From: a bacterium
GTDB taxonomy: Bacteria; Hydrothermota; UBA3073; JACQXS01; JAUWAR01
Assembly (NCBI GenBank): GCA_030601965.1
Contig: JAUWAR010000007.1
Location: 1-20,165, forward strand
Direction: 5' to 3'
Length of the DNA stretch: 20,165 bases
Both the position numbers and the translations under genes were made by a program. Below the pieces are notes generated by a model. The model was not told the DNA's origin, ran no database searches, and worked only from the letters and a program-made list of their open reading frames with translations. Below, one piece after another: positions 1 to 8,500 of the stretch (positions within the stretch are counted from its first letter, which is position 1; every line of letters starts with the position of its first letter).

Positions 1-2
1 TT

Positions 3-1565
3 AGGTCTTTAGAACCGTTTAGAAGATTCATTAAAAAGGGACCAGATGTCTTTGAGCAGGTTACAAAAGCATTAGTACAAACTTCCAAGAAATCCCCACT
101 TTTTTTCTTTATAGATAATCTCCAATTTGCTGACCCATCAAGTATTGACCTGATTTTCTATTTAGCACATAACTTGCCCGTCAGCCGACGGGATATTCAA
201 GGATTTAATGGCTTGATATGTTGTGCATTTAGGGATGATGCAAAGGGGAAATTAAAGGACTTGCTTGATATTGCTCCCGAAGTTCATCTGGATAACTTCA
301 CCCAAGAAAATACTAATAGTATGCTTGAGTTAATAAGTGGAAAAGGGATTCAGGAAGAGTCAGTAAAAATAGTTCATAAGAAATCAAATGGAATTCCATT
401 TCTTATTGAAGAGATATTAAAAGAGATAAAAACTGAAGAGGGTTTTGACTTTGTCATTCTGAATGAAGTGAAGAATCTCGACACTTCCGAAAATGCACTC
501 AATAAAAGACTTGCAATGTTAGACAGTTCTATTATTGATATATTGTCTCTTGCTGCAACTATAGGAGAAACATTCAATCTTGAATTCCTGTCAATAGCAA
601 GCAAAAAAAATAAGGGATACCTTGCAGGCGTAATTGATAAAGCACTTGAGTTTGAACTAATAAAACCTGACTACCGTCAGGCAGGTGAAGAAGATAAGGA
701 ATTATATAGATTTCTTTATCCTGAAATTAGAGACCAGCTTGAGAGGAAAATAGAAAATAAAGAAGATTTTCATAAAAAGATTGGAGAGTTAATTGAAATA
801 TACTATAGCGATAAGCTTGAGGAAGTTCTATGGAATATCATTTATCATTTTGGCTATGTCAAGGATTCTACTCGGGCAGTGAATTATGGCGTATGGGCTG
901 GTGATGAGGCATCTTCTCTTTGTGCTTACAAAGATGCACTTTTCTATTATAAACAGGCACTTAAACAAGACCCTGAAAACTTATCTATTTATGAAAGCAT
1001 AGCAAAGACCAATATTTTGCAGGCTGACTATGCCTCTGCCGAGAAATATCTTACTACATTAGAAGAAAAAGCAAAAGATAAAGGGTGGAAAGGCAAGGCC
1101 CTTTTAAATATGGGAATACTTTATATAAAAATGGGTAAGGATGCAGAGGCAGATGATTATTATTCTCAAGCCCTTTCCTTATTTAAGAAACTGGACGACA
1201 AAGATAACCTGATAGAAACGCTTATTTCTATAGGAGACCTATCAATAAAGCGAGGCAACCTTAAAAAAGCACGTGAGTTATGGGAAGAAGCACTTGTACA
1301 ACTAAATGAGACAAAAGACAAGAGGTCTCTTGGAAAAGTGCTTAAGAAATTATGGGAGGTATATTACTTATTCGGCAAATTCAACCTACTTGAAGGTGAA
1401 ACTGAAAAAGCAAAAGAGTACTATACCAAGGCTGTAAGTATTATGGAAACTATAAAAGAAACCCCCCTCGGAGGCGATTATCTAAAAGACCCCGATAGAG
1501 AAAAAGTTTATAATGAGATGAAATCAGTTATTGGTTCAGAGTTCATAGTCAAAATTAACCAATAA
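3..1565 (+). CDS. ATPase-TPR signalling protein, 3' part (5' end outside window)
   Basis: The frame is open from the first complete codon at 3, giving 520 residues with no N-terminus. Near residues 32-42 a Walker B-like strand and acidic turn (FFFIDNLQFAD) match the ATPase domain of large cyclase or kinase regulators, where LLxxDDLHWAD is usual. The stretch ICCAFRDD and the following NGIPFLIEEIL segment also fit that AAA/STAND-type domain. The C-terminal half (about residues 280-500) is made of TPR helices such as YKDALFYYKQALKQDPEN. The first part, probably a Walker A motif and perhaps a cyclase or kinase domain, lies upstream and cannot be seen. The gene is followed after 17 nt by the cyclic-nucleotide-binding gene, suggesting an operon. 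Three short repeats lie in frame inside it (177-192, 451-487, 666-685). It is probably a relative of the cyclase at 2221-5406. The family call is fairly sure; the exact role is unknown. Confidence 0.8.
   Translation, partial: RSLEPFRRFIKKGPDVFEQVTKALVQTSKKSPLFFFIDNLQFADPSSIDLIFYLAHNLPVSRRDIQGFNGLICCAFRDDAKGKLKDLLDIAPEVHLDNFTQENTNSMLELISGKGIQEESVKIVHKKSNGIPFLIEEILKEIKTEEGFDFVILNEVKNLDTSENALNKRLAMLDSSIIDILSLAATIGETFNLEFLSIASKKNKGYLAGVIDKALEFELIKPDYRQAGEEDKELYRFLYPEIRDQLERKIENKEDFHKKIGELIEIYYSDKLEEVLWNIIYHFGYVKDSTRAVNYGVWAGDEASSLCAYKDALFYYKQALKQDPENLSIYESIAKTNILQADYASAEKYLTTLEEKAKDKGWKGKALLNMGILYIKMGKDAEADDYYSQALSLFKKLDDKDNLIETLISIGDLSIKRGNLKKARELWEEALVQLNETKDKRSLGKVLKKLWEVYYLFGKFNLLEGETEKAKEYYTKAVSIMETIKETPLGGDYLKDPDREKVYNEMKSVIGSEFIVKINQ
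177..192. repeat. Small GC-rich hairpin repeat inside a CDS
   Basis: Arms CCCGTC and GACGGG are perfectly complementary around the 4-nt loop AGCC. It is in frame and encodes part of PVSRRD, an addition between the Walker B region and the next beta strand of the ATPase. It belongs with the hairpins at 666-685, 5259-5274, 9518-9535, 9796-9819 and 15576-15599, which share a CCTGNC-type arm and a loop near YGCC. Confidence 0.7.
451..487 (+). repeat. In-frame dispersed phrase encoding VILNEVKNL
   Basis: The stretch reads CATTCTGAATGAAGTGAAG followed by AATCTCG. It closely resembles a short phrase (cattctgagcgaagcgaagaatct) that I recall as scattered between and inside genes of various uncultured and anaerobic bacteria. 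Here it is translated in frame as FVILNEVKNLDTS, in a linker after the ATPase segment. Only one copy is in the window, so the repeat status rests on recollection. Confidence 0.45.
666..685. repeat. Small GC-rich hairpin repeat inside a CDS
   Basis: CCTGAC and GTCAGG flank the loop TACC, followed by CAGG. It encodes PDYRQAG in frame in the ATPase-TPR protein. It is nearly identical to the hairpin just after the stop codon at 9518 (arms GCCTGAC/GTCAGGC). Confidence 0.65.
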
Positions 1566-1582
1566 CCAATTCTGGAGGAACA

Positions 1583-2038
1583 ATGGATGAATCAACAGGT
1601 ATTCTTAAAGATAAAGAATTAGATGAGATTGTAGAAAGGATACGTAAGTCTGTAGAGTTCTTTGCAAATTTTGAAAATCAGGAACTTGTGGAGATTCTTA
1701 AGGCAAGTTCAGCCAAAAAAGTAAAGGCAGGCGAACTGATATTCAATGAAATGGACGAAGGCAAGGATATGTATATTGTCGTTTATGGTTCTGTAGACAT
1801 CAATAAAAAAGGTAAACTCCTTACTACTGTTGAAACAGGTGGATGTTTTGGGGAAATGGGGATGATTGACCAGTCTCCAAGAACAGCACAGGCAAAGGCT
1901 AAAACTGACGCTCTGCTTATGATTGTAAATAATGAAATATTGGCATCTACTAACATAAATGTGCGGCTGAAACTCTATAAAAACTTCTCTCTTATACTTG
2001 CCAAAAGACTCAGGGCAGTAGACGCTCAGATTGTGTGA
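1583..2038 (+). CDS. Stand-alone cyclic nucleotide-binding domain protein
   Basis: 151 residues that are almost entirely one CNB (CAP-family effector) domain. The beta-roll spans about residues 30-115. The phosphate-binding cassette is FGEMGMIDQSPRTAQ (89-103), with the Glu (E91) and Arg (R100) that hold the cyclic phosphate and ribose. The helices after it end the protein: there is no DNA-binding HTH, kinase or channel domain, so it is not a CRP-type transcription factor. GGAGG about 5 nt before the ATG supports this start. It lies 17 nt after an ATPase-TPR gene and before a nucleotide cyclase-ATPase-TPR gene. A role as a cyclic-nucleotide receiver acting through protein contacts is inferred; cAMP versus cGMP cannot be decided from the sequence. 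Confidence 0.85.
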   Translation: MDESTGILKDKELDEIVERIRKSVEFFANFENQELVEILKASSAKKVKAGELIFNEMDEGKDMYIVVYGSVDINKKGKLLTTVETGGCFGEMGMIDQSPRTAQAKAKTDALLMIVNNEILASTNINVRLKLYKNFSLILAKRLRAVDAQIV

Positions 2039-2039
2039 A

Positions 2040-2055
2040 TCCCGATTTATCGGGA
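2040..2055. repeat. Intergenic palindrome one base after the CNB stop codon
   Basis: TCCCGAT and ATCGGGA flank a 2-nt centre, giving a strong small hairpin directly after the stop codon at 2036-2038. No T-run follows, so it is not a standard intrinsic terminator. It may block 3' exonucleases or be another dispersed palindrome. Confidence 0.5.
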
Positions 2056-2104
2056 CAAATCCCAAACTTAAAAAATGACGAATTCCAAAATCCGAATGAC
2101 GAAT
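2056..2104 (+). repeat. Degenerate short tandem phrase (AT-rich spacer)
   Basis: Phrases such as AATGACGAATTCC, AAATCCGAATGACGAATG and neighbours repeat with variation. The same words (AAATCCGAA) recur at 9784-9838 inside ymdB. No ORF or promoter is convincing here. Confidence 0.5.
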
Positions 2105-2188
2105 GTGGGAGGCATCTCCCGATGCCGATAATGTGGGAAACACCTCCTGGTGTTGATTATTATCAAGGTCAGGAGACCTTTCCCACAT
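2103..2188. repeat. Compound copy of the two-hairpin repeat element (nested)
   Basis: Two left halves share one right half. The first left half starts with ATGTGGGA (2103-2110) and hairpin GGCATC/GATGCC with loop TCCC. The second starts with ATGTGGGA (2131-2138) and hairpin AACACC/GGTGTT with loop TCCT. The shared right half has hairpin AAGGTC/GACCTT with loop AGGA and closes with TCCCACAT (2181-2188). The two left hairpins differ in sequence but both pair, so structure rather than sequence is kept. Related copies lie at 5479-5533 and 9265-9318. Confidence 0.8.
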
Positions 2189-2199
2189 GATTTAGTATT

Positions 2200-2205
2200 T
2201 ATAAT
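2200..2205 (+). promoter_or_regulatory. Possible -10 box before the cyclase gene
   Basis: TATAAT lies 15 nt before the ATG at 2221. No TTGACA-like -35 sits at the right distance, and AT-rich DNA gives such boxes by chance. If real, the transcript would have a leader of only about 9 nt, consistent with the absence of a Shine-Dalgarno sequence before this gene. Confidence 0.25.
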
Positions 2206-2220
2206 TTAGCATCCAGCATT

Positions 2221-5200
2221 ATGATATGTCCCAAATGTGGTGCAGATGTCCCTGAGGGGTTCAAGTTCTGTGGCCAATGTGGTGCGCATCTTTTGTCCAA
2301 AACCGAGAGACTCACAAATTTTGTAAAAAAACAAGTAGCAGAGATAAAGCCTGCACATAAAGAATGGGAAAAAGCAGAGAGAAGAGTTGTAACTGTGCTT
2401 TTTGGTGATGTATCAGGTTTCACAGAGATGTCTGAGGATATGGACCCTGAAGAGGTGCGAGCAAAAATGAATAGGTTATTTGAGGAACTTACAGAGGCAA
2501 TTACCGAGTTTGGTGGAACTGTTGATAAGTATATTGGCGACTGTATAATGTCACTCTTTGGTGCGCCAAAGTCTCACGAGGATGACCCGGAAAGGGCTAT
2601 AAAGGCTGGTCTAAAGATGCAAGAGATACTTGGTAAAACTGAGTTCAATATGCGTATTGGTATTAATAAAGGACTGTGTATTGCTGGAAAGTTTGGCTCA
2701 CAACTAAAAGAGGATTATACAGTGATTGGTGATACTGTTAATCTTGCTTCAAGATTGGAAACTGTTGCCAGAATAGGGTCAGTATTAGTAAGTAAATCTA
2801 CTTATCAAGATACAAGATACATGTTCAATTTCAAAAAACCACCTCCCTTAAAAGTCAAAGGCAAAAAAGAACCTATACAGGTCTATGAAGTTCTTAATGT
2901 GCGAAAACAACCTCTACAAAAAAGAGGAATACAAGGACTGAGTTCCAGGATGATAGGAAGAACCCATGAATTACATATACTTCAAACTTGCTTCAAGGAA
3001 GTTATAAATGGTAACGGCAGAATAGTTACTATCTCTGGTAATGCAGGTATTGGAAAATCCAGACTTGTCAGAGAATTCAAAAACTCTATAACTCCTAAAC
3101 TCCATAACTCCTCAACTCAAACTACTATCTGGCTTGAAAGTACCGGATTAGAGTATGCAAAGACTGTAGGTTATCGCATGATAGTAGAGATGCTGTCCCA
3201 ATATATGGGGAATAAGAAACTTGAAGATTGTCTTAAATCACTTGGTATTCAGGAGATACTACCATATTTAAATTATCTCTTTGTGCAGTCGGGAGTTACC
3301 TCCCGACTGAGTTCGGGTATGTGTCAGGAGGTAACTCCTGACACCACGAATCAAAGTATCAAATATTTGAAACCCAGGGAACTAAAAGAAGCAGTTTTCC
3401 AAAGTATTACGAAGTTCTTCTCAAAGTTAGCAGACTCCAGACCACTAATACTACTTTTTGAGGATTTACATTGGGCTGATAGTGTATCTATAGAAGTAAT
3501 AAAGGAAATAGCAAAATCCCTTTCCAATAAAAGAATACTTATTATCCTTGCTTTTCGTCCAGATGCAGAAAAGGAATATCTGCAAACATTTGGACCCCTG
3601 AAGAAAAACACGCCTGATATCTTCAAAGAAATCCCGATAAAAGCACTGGATGACAAAAAGATACGAGAGTTGATGCACTCTTTCTTACCAATTCCAGAAA
3701 AAGAGATATCATCTCAAATTGAGTTACAGATTATGGATAAAGCAAAAGGTAACCCATTTTACATTGAAGAGATTATTAAATCGCTTATACAGAGTAAAAT
3801 GCTTCTTCAAATAAAGGGAGGATGGGTCCCAGCAGGAGAAATCACAAAATTAGATGTTCCAGAGGGTCTTCAGGCCTTGATAATGTCTCGTATAGATACT
3901 ATCTCAACACAGGAAAGGCAGGTCTTGAGAATTTCCTCAGTGATTGGAAATAACTTTTCTACGACATTACTTGCTGAGATTACAAAGGGTTATATAAGTA
4001 AGGAGAGTCTCCAACTTTCAGATACCCTTGCTAAATTAGAGAAATCTGGACTTTTACAAAGGGCACATAATGAAAATTATAGTTTTGCTCACTCTCTGTT
4101 TCAAGAAGTTGCCTATCAGAGTCTTTTGAAAGAAACACGAGCAAAACTGCATGAGCACATAGGAGAAACAATTGAAAGGACTCACAAAGATAATTTAATC
4201 GCTTATTATGAAGTTATTGCACATCATTATTATAAAAGCAAGAATCAGAATAAGGCACTTACTTATCTTGTTCTTTCAGGTAAAAAGTCTGAGCGAATAT
4301 ACGCAGGCAAGGAGGCACTGGATTACTATACTCAAGCACTCTCTATTTTAGAAAAACTTCCTGGGAAAGGCATAGAAGATAAAACCGAGTTGTTATCAGA
4401 CCGTGGAAATGTCCGTAAGCAATTCTTTGGCGATTACAAGGGAGCACTTGTAGACTATGAGAAAGCAATGAAACTATCACAAGATATTAAAGATAGGGGT
4501 CGTGAGGCAAAGTCGCTCTCCAATATTGGTAGTGTATTTAGAGAAACAGGAGAGTATGAAAAAGCCCTCTTATATTATGGAAAGGGAATGAAGATTGCAG
4601 AGAATTTAAATGATACCAACTTTTCTGCACGTCTTTTAAGCAAAATTGGCGTAGTCTATGATGACATTGGCAAATTTGAGAATGCACTAACTTATTACAA
4701 GAACTCTCTTGAAAGAAGTAAGGAACTTCGTGATAAAGTCATTGCCTTAAACAACATTGGGGTGATATATGACAATAAAGGAAATCATGAGAAAGCATTA
4801 AAATATTATAATGAGTGTCTTGGGATTGATAGAGAATTGGATGATAAAAGAGGAATAGCCGCCAGTTTTACCAATATTGGTATTGTCCATAAGAAGCAGA
4901 AAAAATATGAGAAGGCTTTATCATATCTCAAGAAATCGTTAAAAGTCGCTGAGGAGATATCTTACAAACAGGGTATGGCAATATGTTTAACCAACATTGG
5001 TGGGATATACTATAAGAGAGAAAAGTATAACGATGCATTAAAGTATCAAAAACGCGCCCTTGAACTAAAGCAAGAATTGGGGGCAAAATGGGGAACCGCA
5101 AACTCATTAGATGAGATTGGGCAGATATATCAAAAATTAGAAGAATTAAAACAGGCAATTAGGTATCATCAATGGTCGCTACAAATAGCAAAGGAGATTG

Positions 5201-5406
5201 GGGCAAAGGTGATAGAGGCAAGTGCCCTTATAAACCTTGGCATCGCAAAATCAAGACTCCTGTCTGCCGACAGGCACGGAAAGAGAAAAGTAGAGGCTCA
5301 AAAACTCATAGAGACAGGCCTGGCAATCGCAGAGAAGGTAGGAGAAAAAGAAGTAATAGAGCATGGAAAGAATGCTATTAAAGAGTGGAGGGATAAATTT
5401 ATTTGA
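2221..5406 (+). CDS. Class III nucleotide cyclase fused to AAA-type ATPase and TPR repeats
   Basis: 1,061 residues. Residues 3-20 form a zinc ribbon (CPKC...CGQC). Residues 54-225 are a class III cyclase catalytic domain: metal aspartates D63 (FGDVSGFT) and D107 (YIGDC), substrate lysine K103, and N174/R178 in GDTVNLASR. T167 stands where many class III enzymes have Asp, the class IIIb pattern. It should therefore be active, most likely making cAMP, since Lys plus Thr is the adenylate pattern. Residues 245-620 hold the NTPase: Walker A GNAGIGKS (273-280) and Walker B LILLFEDLHWAD (409-420). About 690-1045 are TPRs near 40 residues each (for example ALLYYGKGMKIAENLND). No signal peptide or membrane segment is seen, so it is cytoplasmic. 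No Shine-Dalgarno precedes the ATG, but the zinc ribbon starts right there. Three repeats lie in frame (3082-3119, 3283-3346, 5259-5274). The CNB gene upstream is a plausible partner. Confidence 0.9.
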   Translation: MICPKCGADVPEGFKFCGQCGAHLLSKTERLTNFVKKQVAEIKPAHKEWEKAERRVVTVLFGDVSGFTEMSEDMDPEEVRAKMNRLFEELTEAITEFGGTVDKYIGDCIMSLFGAPKSHEDDPERAIKAGLKMQEILGKTEFNMRIGINKGLCIAGKFGSQLKEDYTVIGDTVNLASRLETVARIGSVLVSKSTYQDTRYMFNFKKPPPLKVKGKKEPIQVYEVLNVRKQPLQKRGIQGLSSRMIGRTHELHILQTCFKEVINGNGRIVTISGNAGIGKSRLVREFKNSITPKLHNSSTQTTIWLESTGLEYAKTVGYRMIVEMLSQYMGNKKLEDCLKSLGIQEILPYLNYLFVQSGVTSRLSSGMCQEVTPDTTNQSIKYLKPRELKEAVFQSITKFFSKLADSRPLILLFEDLHWADSVSIEVIKEIAKSLSNKRILIILAFRPDAEKEYLQTFGPLKKNTPDIFKEIPIKALDDKKIRELMHSFLPIPEKEISSQIELQIMDKAKGNPFYIEEIIKSLIQSKMLLQIKGGWVPAGEITKLDVPEGLQALIMSRIDTISTQERQVLRISSVIGNNFSTTLLAEITKGYISKESLQLSDTLAKLEKSGLLQRAHNENYSFAHSLFQEVAYQSLLKETRAKLHEHIGETIERTHKDNLIAYYEVIAHHYYKSKNQNKALTYLVLSGKKSERIYAGKEALDYYTQALSILEKLPGKGIEDKTELLSDRGNVRKQFFGDYKGALVDYEKAMKLSQDIKDRGREAKSLSNIGSVFRETGEYEKALLYYGKGMKIAENLNDTNFSARLLSKIGVVYDDIGKFENALTYYKNSLERSKELRDKVIALNNIGVIYDNKGNHEKALKYYNECLGIDRELDDKRGIAASFTNIGIVHKKQKKYEKALSYLKKSLKVAEEISYKQGMAICLTNIGGIYYKREKYNDALKYQKRALELKQELGAKWGTANSLDEIGQIYQKLEELKQAIRYHQWSLQIAKEIGAKVIEASALINLGIAKSRLLSADRHGKRKVEAQKLIETGLAIAEKVGEKEVIEHGKNAIKEWRDKFI
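3082..3119 (+). repeat. Degenerate tandem AACTCC-type array in frame in the cyclase gene
   Basis: Variants of AACTCCTA/AACTCCAT repeat about five times and encode NSITPKLHNSSTQT (about residues 287-300), between the Walker A helix and the next strand of the ATPase. The same style of array forms the signal peptide coding region at 5580-5616. Confidence 0.6.
3283..3346. repeat. Double-hairpin repeat element in frame in the cyclase gene
   Basis: Hairpin 1 (3287-3308) has 9-bp arms AGTCGGGAG/CTCCCGACT and loop TTAC. Hairpin 2 (3322-3343) has 9-bp arms TGTCAGGAG/CTCCTGACA and loop GTAA. The loops are exact complements, and the 12 bases GGAGTTACCTCC in hairpin 1 are complementary to GGAGGTAACTCC in hairpin 2. 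It encodes about residues 355-375 of the ATPase domain without breaking the frame. The design matches the element at 2103, 5479 and 9265 although the sequence differs. Confidence 0.8.
5259..5274. repeat. Small GC-rich hairpin repeat inside a CDS
   Basis: Arms CCTGTC and GACAGG flank loop TGCC. It encodes LLSADR near residue 1015 of the cyclase-TPR protein, where it interrupts the last TPR-like helices. Confidence 0.65.
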
Positions 5407-5431
5407 CAAATTAAGGTTTTTGTAGTATGTA
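5403..5431 (+). promoter_or_regulatory. Candidate promoter for the secreted multidomain protein gene
   Basis: TTGACA (5403-5408, perfect -35) overlaps the cyclase stop codon. After 17 nt comes TATGTA (5426-5431), a weak -10. Transcription would start near 5438 and give a leader of about 118 nt containing the palindrome at 5452 and the repeat at 5479. Confidence 0.4.
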
Positions 5432-5451
5432 CTTAAAATCTTTGTTTGTAG

Positions 5452-5470
5452 GCACGATTTTAAATCGTGC
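5452..5470. repeat. Palindrome in the leader of the secreted protein gene
   Basis: GCACGATTT and AAATCGTGC flank a single central T: a perfect 9-bp inverted repeat. No T-run follows on either side as a terminator would need. It is most likely another dispersed palindrome; termination of the upstream gene is possible but unsupported. Confidence 0.55.
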
Positions 5471-5478
5471 AAAGTTAA

Positions 5479-5533
5479 ATGTGGGAGGCATCTCCCGATG
5501 CCGAAAAAGTCAAGGTCAGGAGACCTTTCCCAC
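5479..5533. repeat. Two-hairpin repeat element, intergenic copy
   Basis: Outer stem GTGGGA (5481-5486) and TCCCAC (5528-5533) enclose hairpin GGCATC/GATGCC with loop TCCC and hairpin AAGGTC/GACCTT with loop AGGA. It differs from the in-gene copy at 9265-9318 mainly in the linker between the hairpins. It sits just upstream of the Shine-Dalgarno of the secreted protein gene. Confidence 0.85.
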
Positions 5534-5555
5534 AGATTTACAAAAGGAGGGCAAA

Positions 5556-8500
5556 ATGCGTAAATATATGTCTGTTTTTCTAACTCTTAACTCTTTACTC
5601 TTAACTCTCAACTCTGCAGTGCAAGGCGACTTATTTAAAGCAGGGATATCAAATGGCTGGGATGATGCATATCAAGCAGGTAATTCTATGAATAGTGAGG
5701 CATCAATGATTAGGACAGGGTATCATACTACTTCACCCATTGGTTATTATTATTCTGGATTCAGGTTTCAGAATGTAACTATAAACAACGGAGCAACGAT
5801 TGACTCTGCCTTTCTTGAAATGTACGGAGGTCCAGATATAGTAAGCAATGTTACCTCAACGATTTATGGGCATAAGGTGAATAATTCGCCTAATTTTGCG
5901 TATAGTGATGATTCCTTACACGAGAGAGATTCAACAAATGCTAATGTTTTCTGGACATATGATATTAAAGATGGTGAGTGGAATAAGACTATAGATATTA
6001 AGTCCATCATTTCAGAGATTACCAATCTTTCAGGATGGTCAAGTGGAAATGCTCTATCTATTATAATACATAGTACTGATGCCCCTGAAGCAGACAAAAG
6101 GGGTTATTGGCGGTCTTATGAATGGAGTCCTGATAGTGTATGCACCTTGACTGTTTATTGGACAGAGGGCAGTGGTCCAGATACTACTGCTCCAGCACCA
6201 CCAGAGAGTCTCAAGGCTAACGGTTCACATCCATCGCCCTGGACAAATGACTCTTTATTTGTGCTTTCCTGGACAAATCCTACAGATCCGAGTAACATAG
6301 CCAAAGCATTATATAAGCTTGGTACAGCACCAGATAGTAATCATGATACTACTGGTTCTTTGTCTCCCTTTCCGCCTGACTCCGTGTCTATCACCCAGGA
6401 AAGTATTAACTCTCTCTATCTCTGGCTTGTAGATGGTACTGGGAATGTGGATTACAATAACAACGCATCAGTGGATTTGAGGTATGATATTAGTTCACCA
6501 GATTCTTTTAGCCTTGTTTCACCATTAGATTCCGCCGTGGTAGATACTACTCGTCCAACATTCGGCTGGCAATCCTCCATTGATACTATGTCTGGACTCT
6601 CCATTTATGGGATATATATCGACGGCTCATTGAAAGACACCACTCCTGATACGACCTGGACAATGAATTATGACCTACCTCCAGGACCACATCCCTGGTA
6701 TATAGTTGCATGGGACAGTGCGGGGAATTCACAGCAGTCTAATGAAACCTGGACCGTGATAGTAGACACAACTGTATATGCTCCTGATATTGATATATCT
6801 TATTTTGAGCACGATTTTGATACCGTTGCTATAGGCGATTCCTCTGACTGGATATTTAAGATATATAATGTAGGAAATGATACCCTGATAGTAGATAGTC
6901 TTACGAATAATAAATCCGAGTATAAGATAATATCACCTACTTTTCCACAACCTGTTCAACCATATTTACCTGATAGTTTTTCACTTGATGTTACCATTAG
7001 ATTCAAACCAATGGTAACAGGAATAGTTGAAGATACATTAAATATTTATAGTAATGACCCTGATGAGAGTATTTTGCAAATTTCTCTTACTGGCACAGGT
7101 ATTGGGGTTGATACCACTGCACCATCTGCTCCTCTTGACCTCACTGCCAATGGTTCATCACCCTCTCCCTGGACCAACGATTCTTTATTCGTTATATCCT
7201 GGATATCGCCTTATGACCCATCTATGATATCCAAAGCGTTGTATAAACTTGGTGTGGCTCCTGATTCTGATTATGATACTACTGGCTCTCTGAAATCTAT
7301 ATCACCTGACACACTACTTTTCACAAAAGAGGGCACAGATACTCTATGGCTCTGGCTGGTTGATGGAGCCAATAATGTAGATTATCAAAATAGGGCAGGT
7401 GTTATTTTGAGATACGATGCAGTTCAACCAATGGGCAGTGAGGCAGGATCTCCTGTGGTGAGTAAGAAGACTAACTTCACAGTCCAGTGGTCATCAGGCA
7501 CAGACATAGGTGGTTCTGGTCTTTCAGGTAGATATAGTGTAAAGGCGAAGCATGGTATATCTCCTTACTGGGATGACTTACTCACTGACACACTCCTCAC
7601 TCAGATAACATTTACAGGCGAACATGGATATACTTACTACTTTGAGGCTATGTGTCATGATAACGCTGGTAATATAGAATCCTTTACAGAGATAGCCGAA
7701 TGTTCTACTTTTATAGATACTACCTCGCCAGATACATCAGCACCTGAACCTCCAACAGGGGTGACAGCTACAGGTGAAGATAGGTCTATTACTATTTTAT
7801 GGAGTCCAAACACCGAGCAGGATTTAGCAGGTTACAATGTTTATTGCAGTGCAATGAGTGATGGTGAATATTCTGCCGTGAATTCTCACCTCATAGTCGG
7901 CAACTGGTTTAGAGATGAGGGACTATCTAAGGATACTACATTATACTATGTAGTTACAGCAGTGGATAATGATAGGAATGAGAGTGGTTATTCTATCTCG
8001 GACAGTGCTACTACGGAAAACACATCACCTGCACCGGTGAGTGAGTTTAGCGCACAAATTTTAGAAGGTGCAAGGATAGAGTTGACCTGGGTAAGGTCAA
8101 GTTCTTATGATATATACCAGTATAATATCTATTGTGATAATGAAACAGGTGTTATTAACTATGACCTTCCAATTGATGTCGTCTATCACCCTTCCGTGGT
8201 TTGGGTATCTGACTCTTTAACACCCGGTCAGGAATACAAATTTGCTCTCAGGGCAGAGGATGATGCAGAAAATGAGGAGAGGAATACCCATGTAGTGGTT
8301 ACAGTAATTCCAGAAGGCACAACTGAAGGGTTGGTAAAGACACAGATAAAGACTCCACACGCTGGTAAAAAGATATACGGGAATAGGGTAACTGTATTAG
8401 CCAAAGTAGTCCTTGGTGACCAGAGTGAGGTAAAGTGTGTGAGATTCCAGTATAAGCCTACTTTTGGTTATGAGTGGACAAATATTTCACCTGCTGTTTC

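Noticed and set aside
174..176. TTG as start of the first gene
   Set aside because: The frame is open to the window edge and the upstream residues hold the Walker B-like part of the ATPase, so this is an internal Leu codon.
1709..2188. Minus-strand frame opposite the CNB gene
   Set aside because: It is antisense to a clear CNB domain and partly translates repeats; no family resemblance.
5452..5470. Intrinsic terminators at the palindromes 2040, 5452, 9518 and 15246
   Set aside because: None has a T-run on the proper strand right after the stem. Rho-dependent termination is more likely here.
5427..5555. Upstream extension of the secreted protein frame
   Set aside because: It only translates the palindrome at 5452 and the repeat at 5479; a strong ribosome site and a signal peptide mark the start at 5556.
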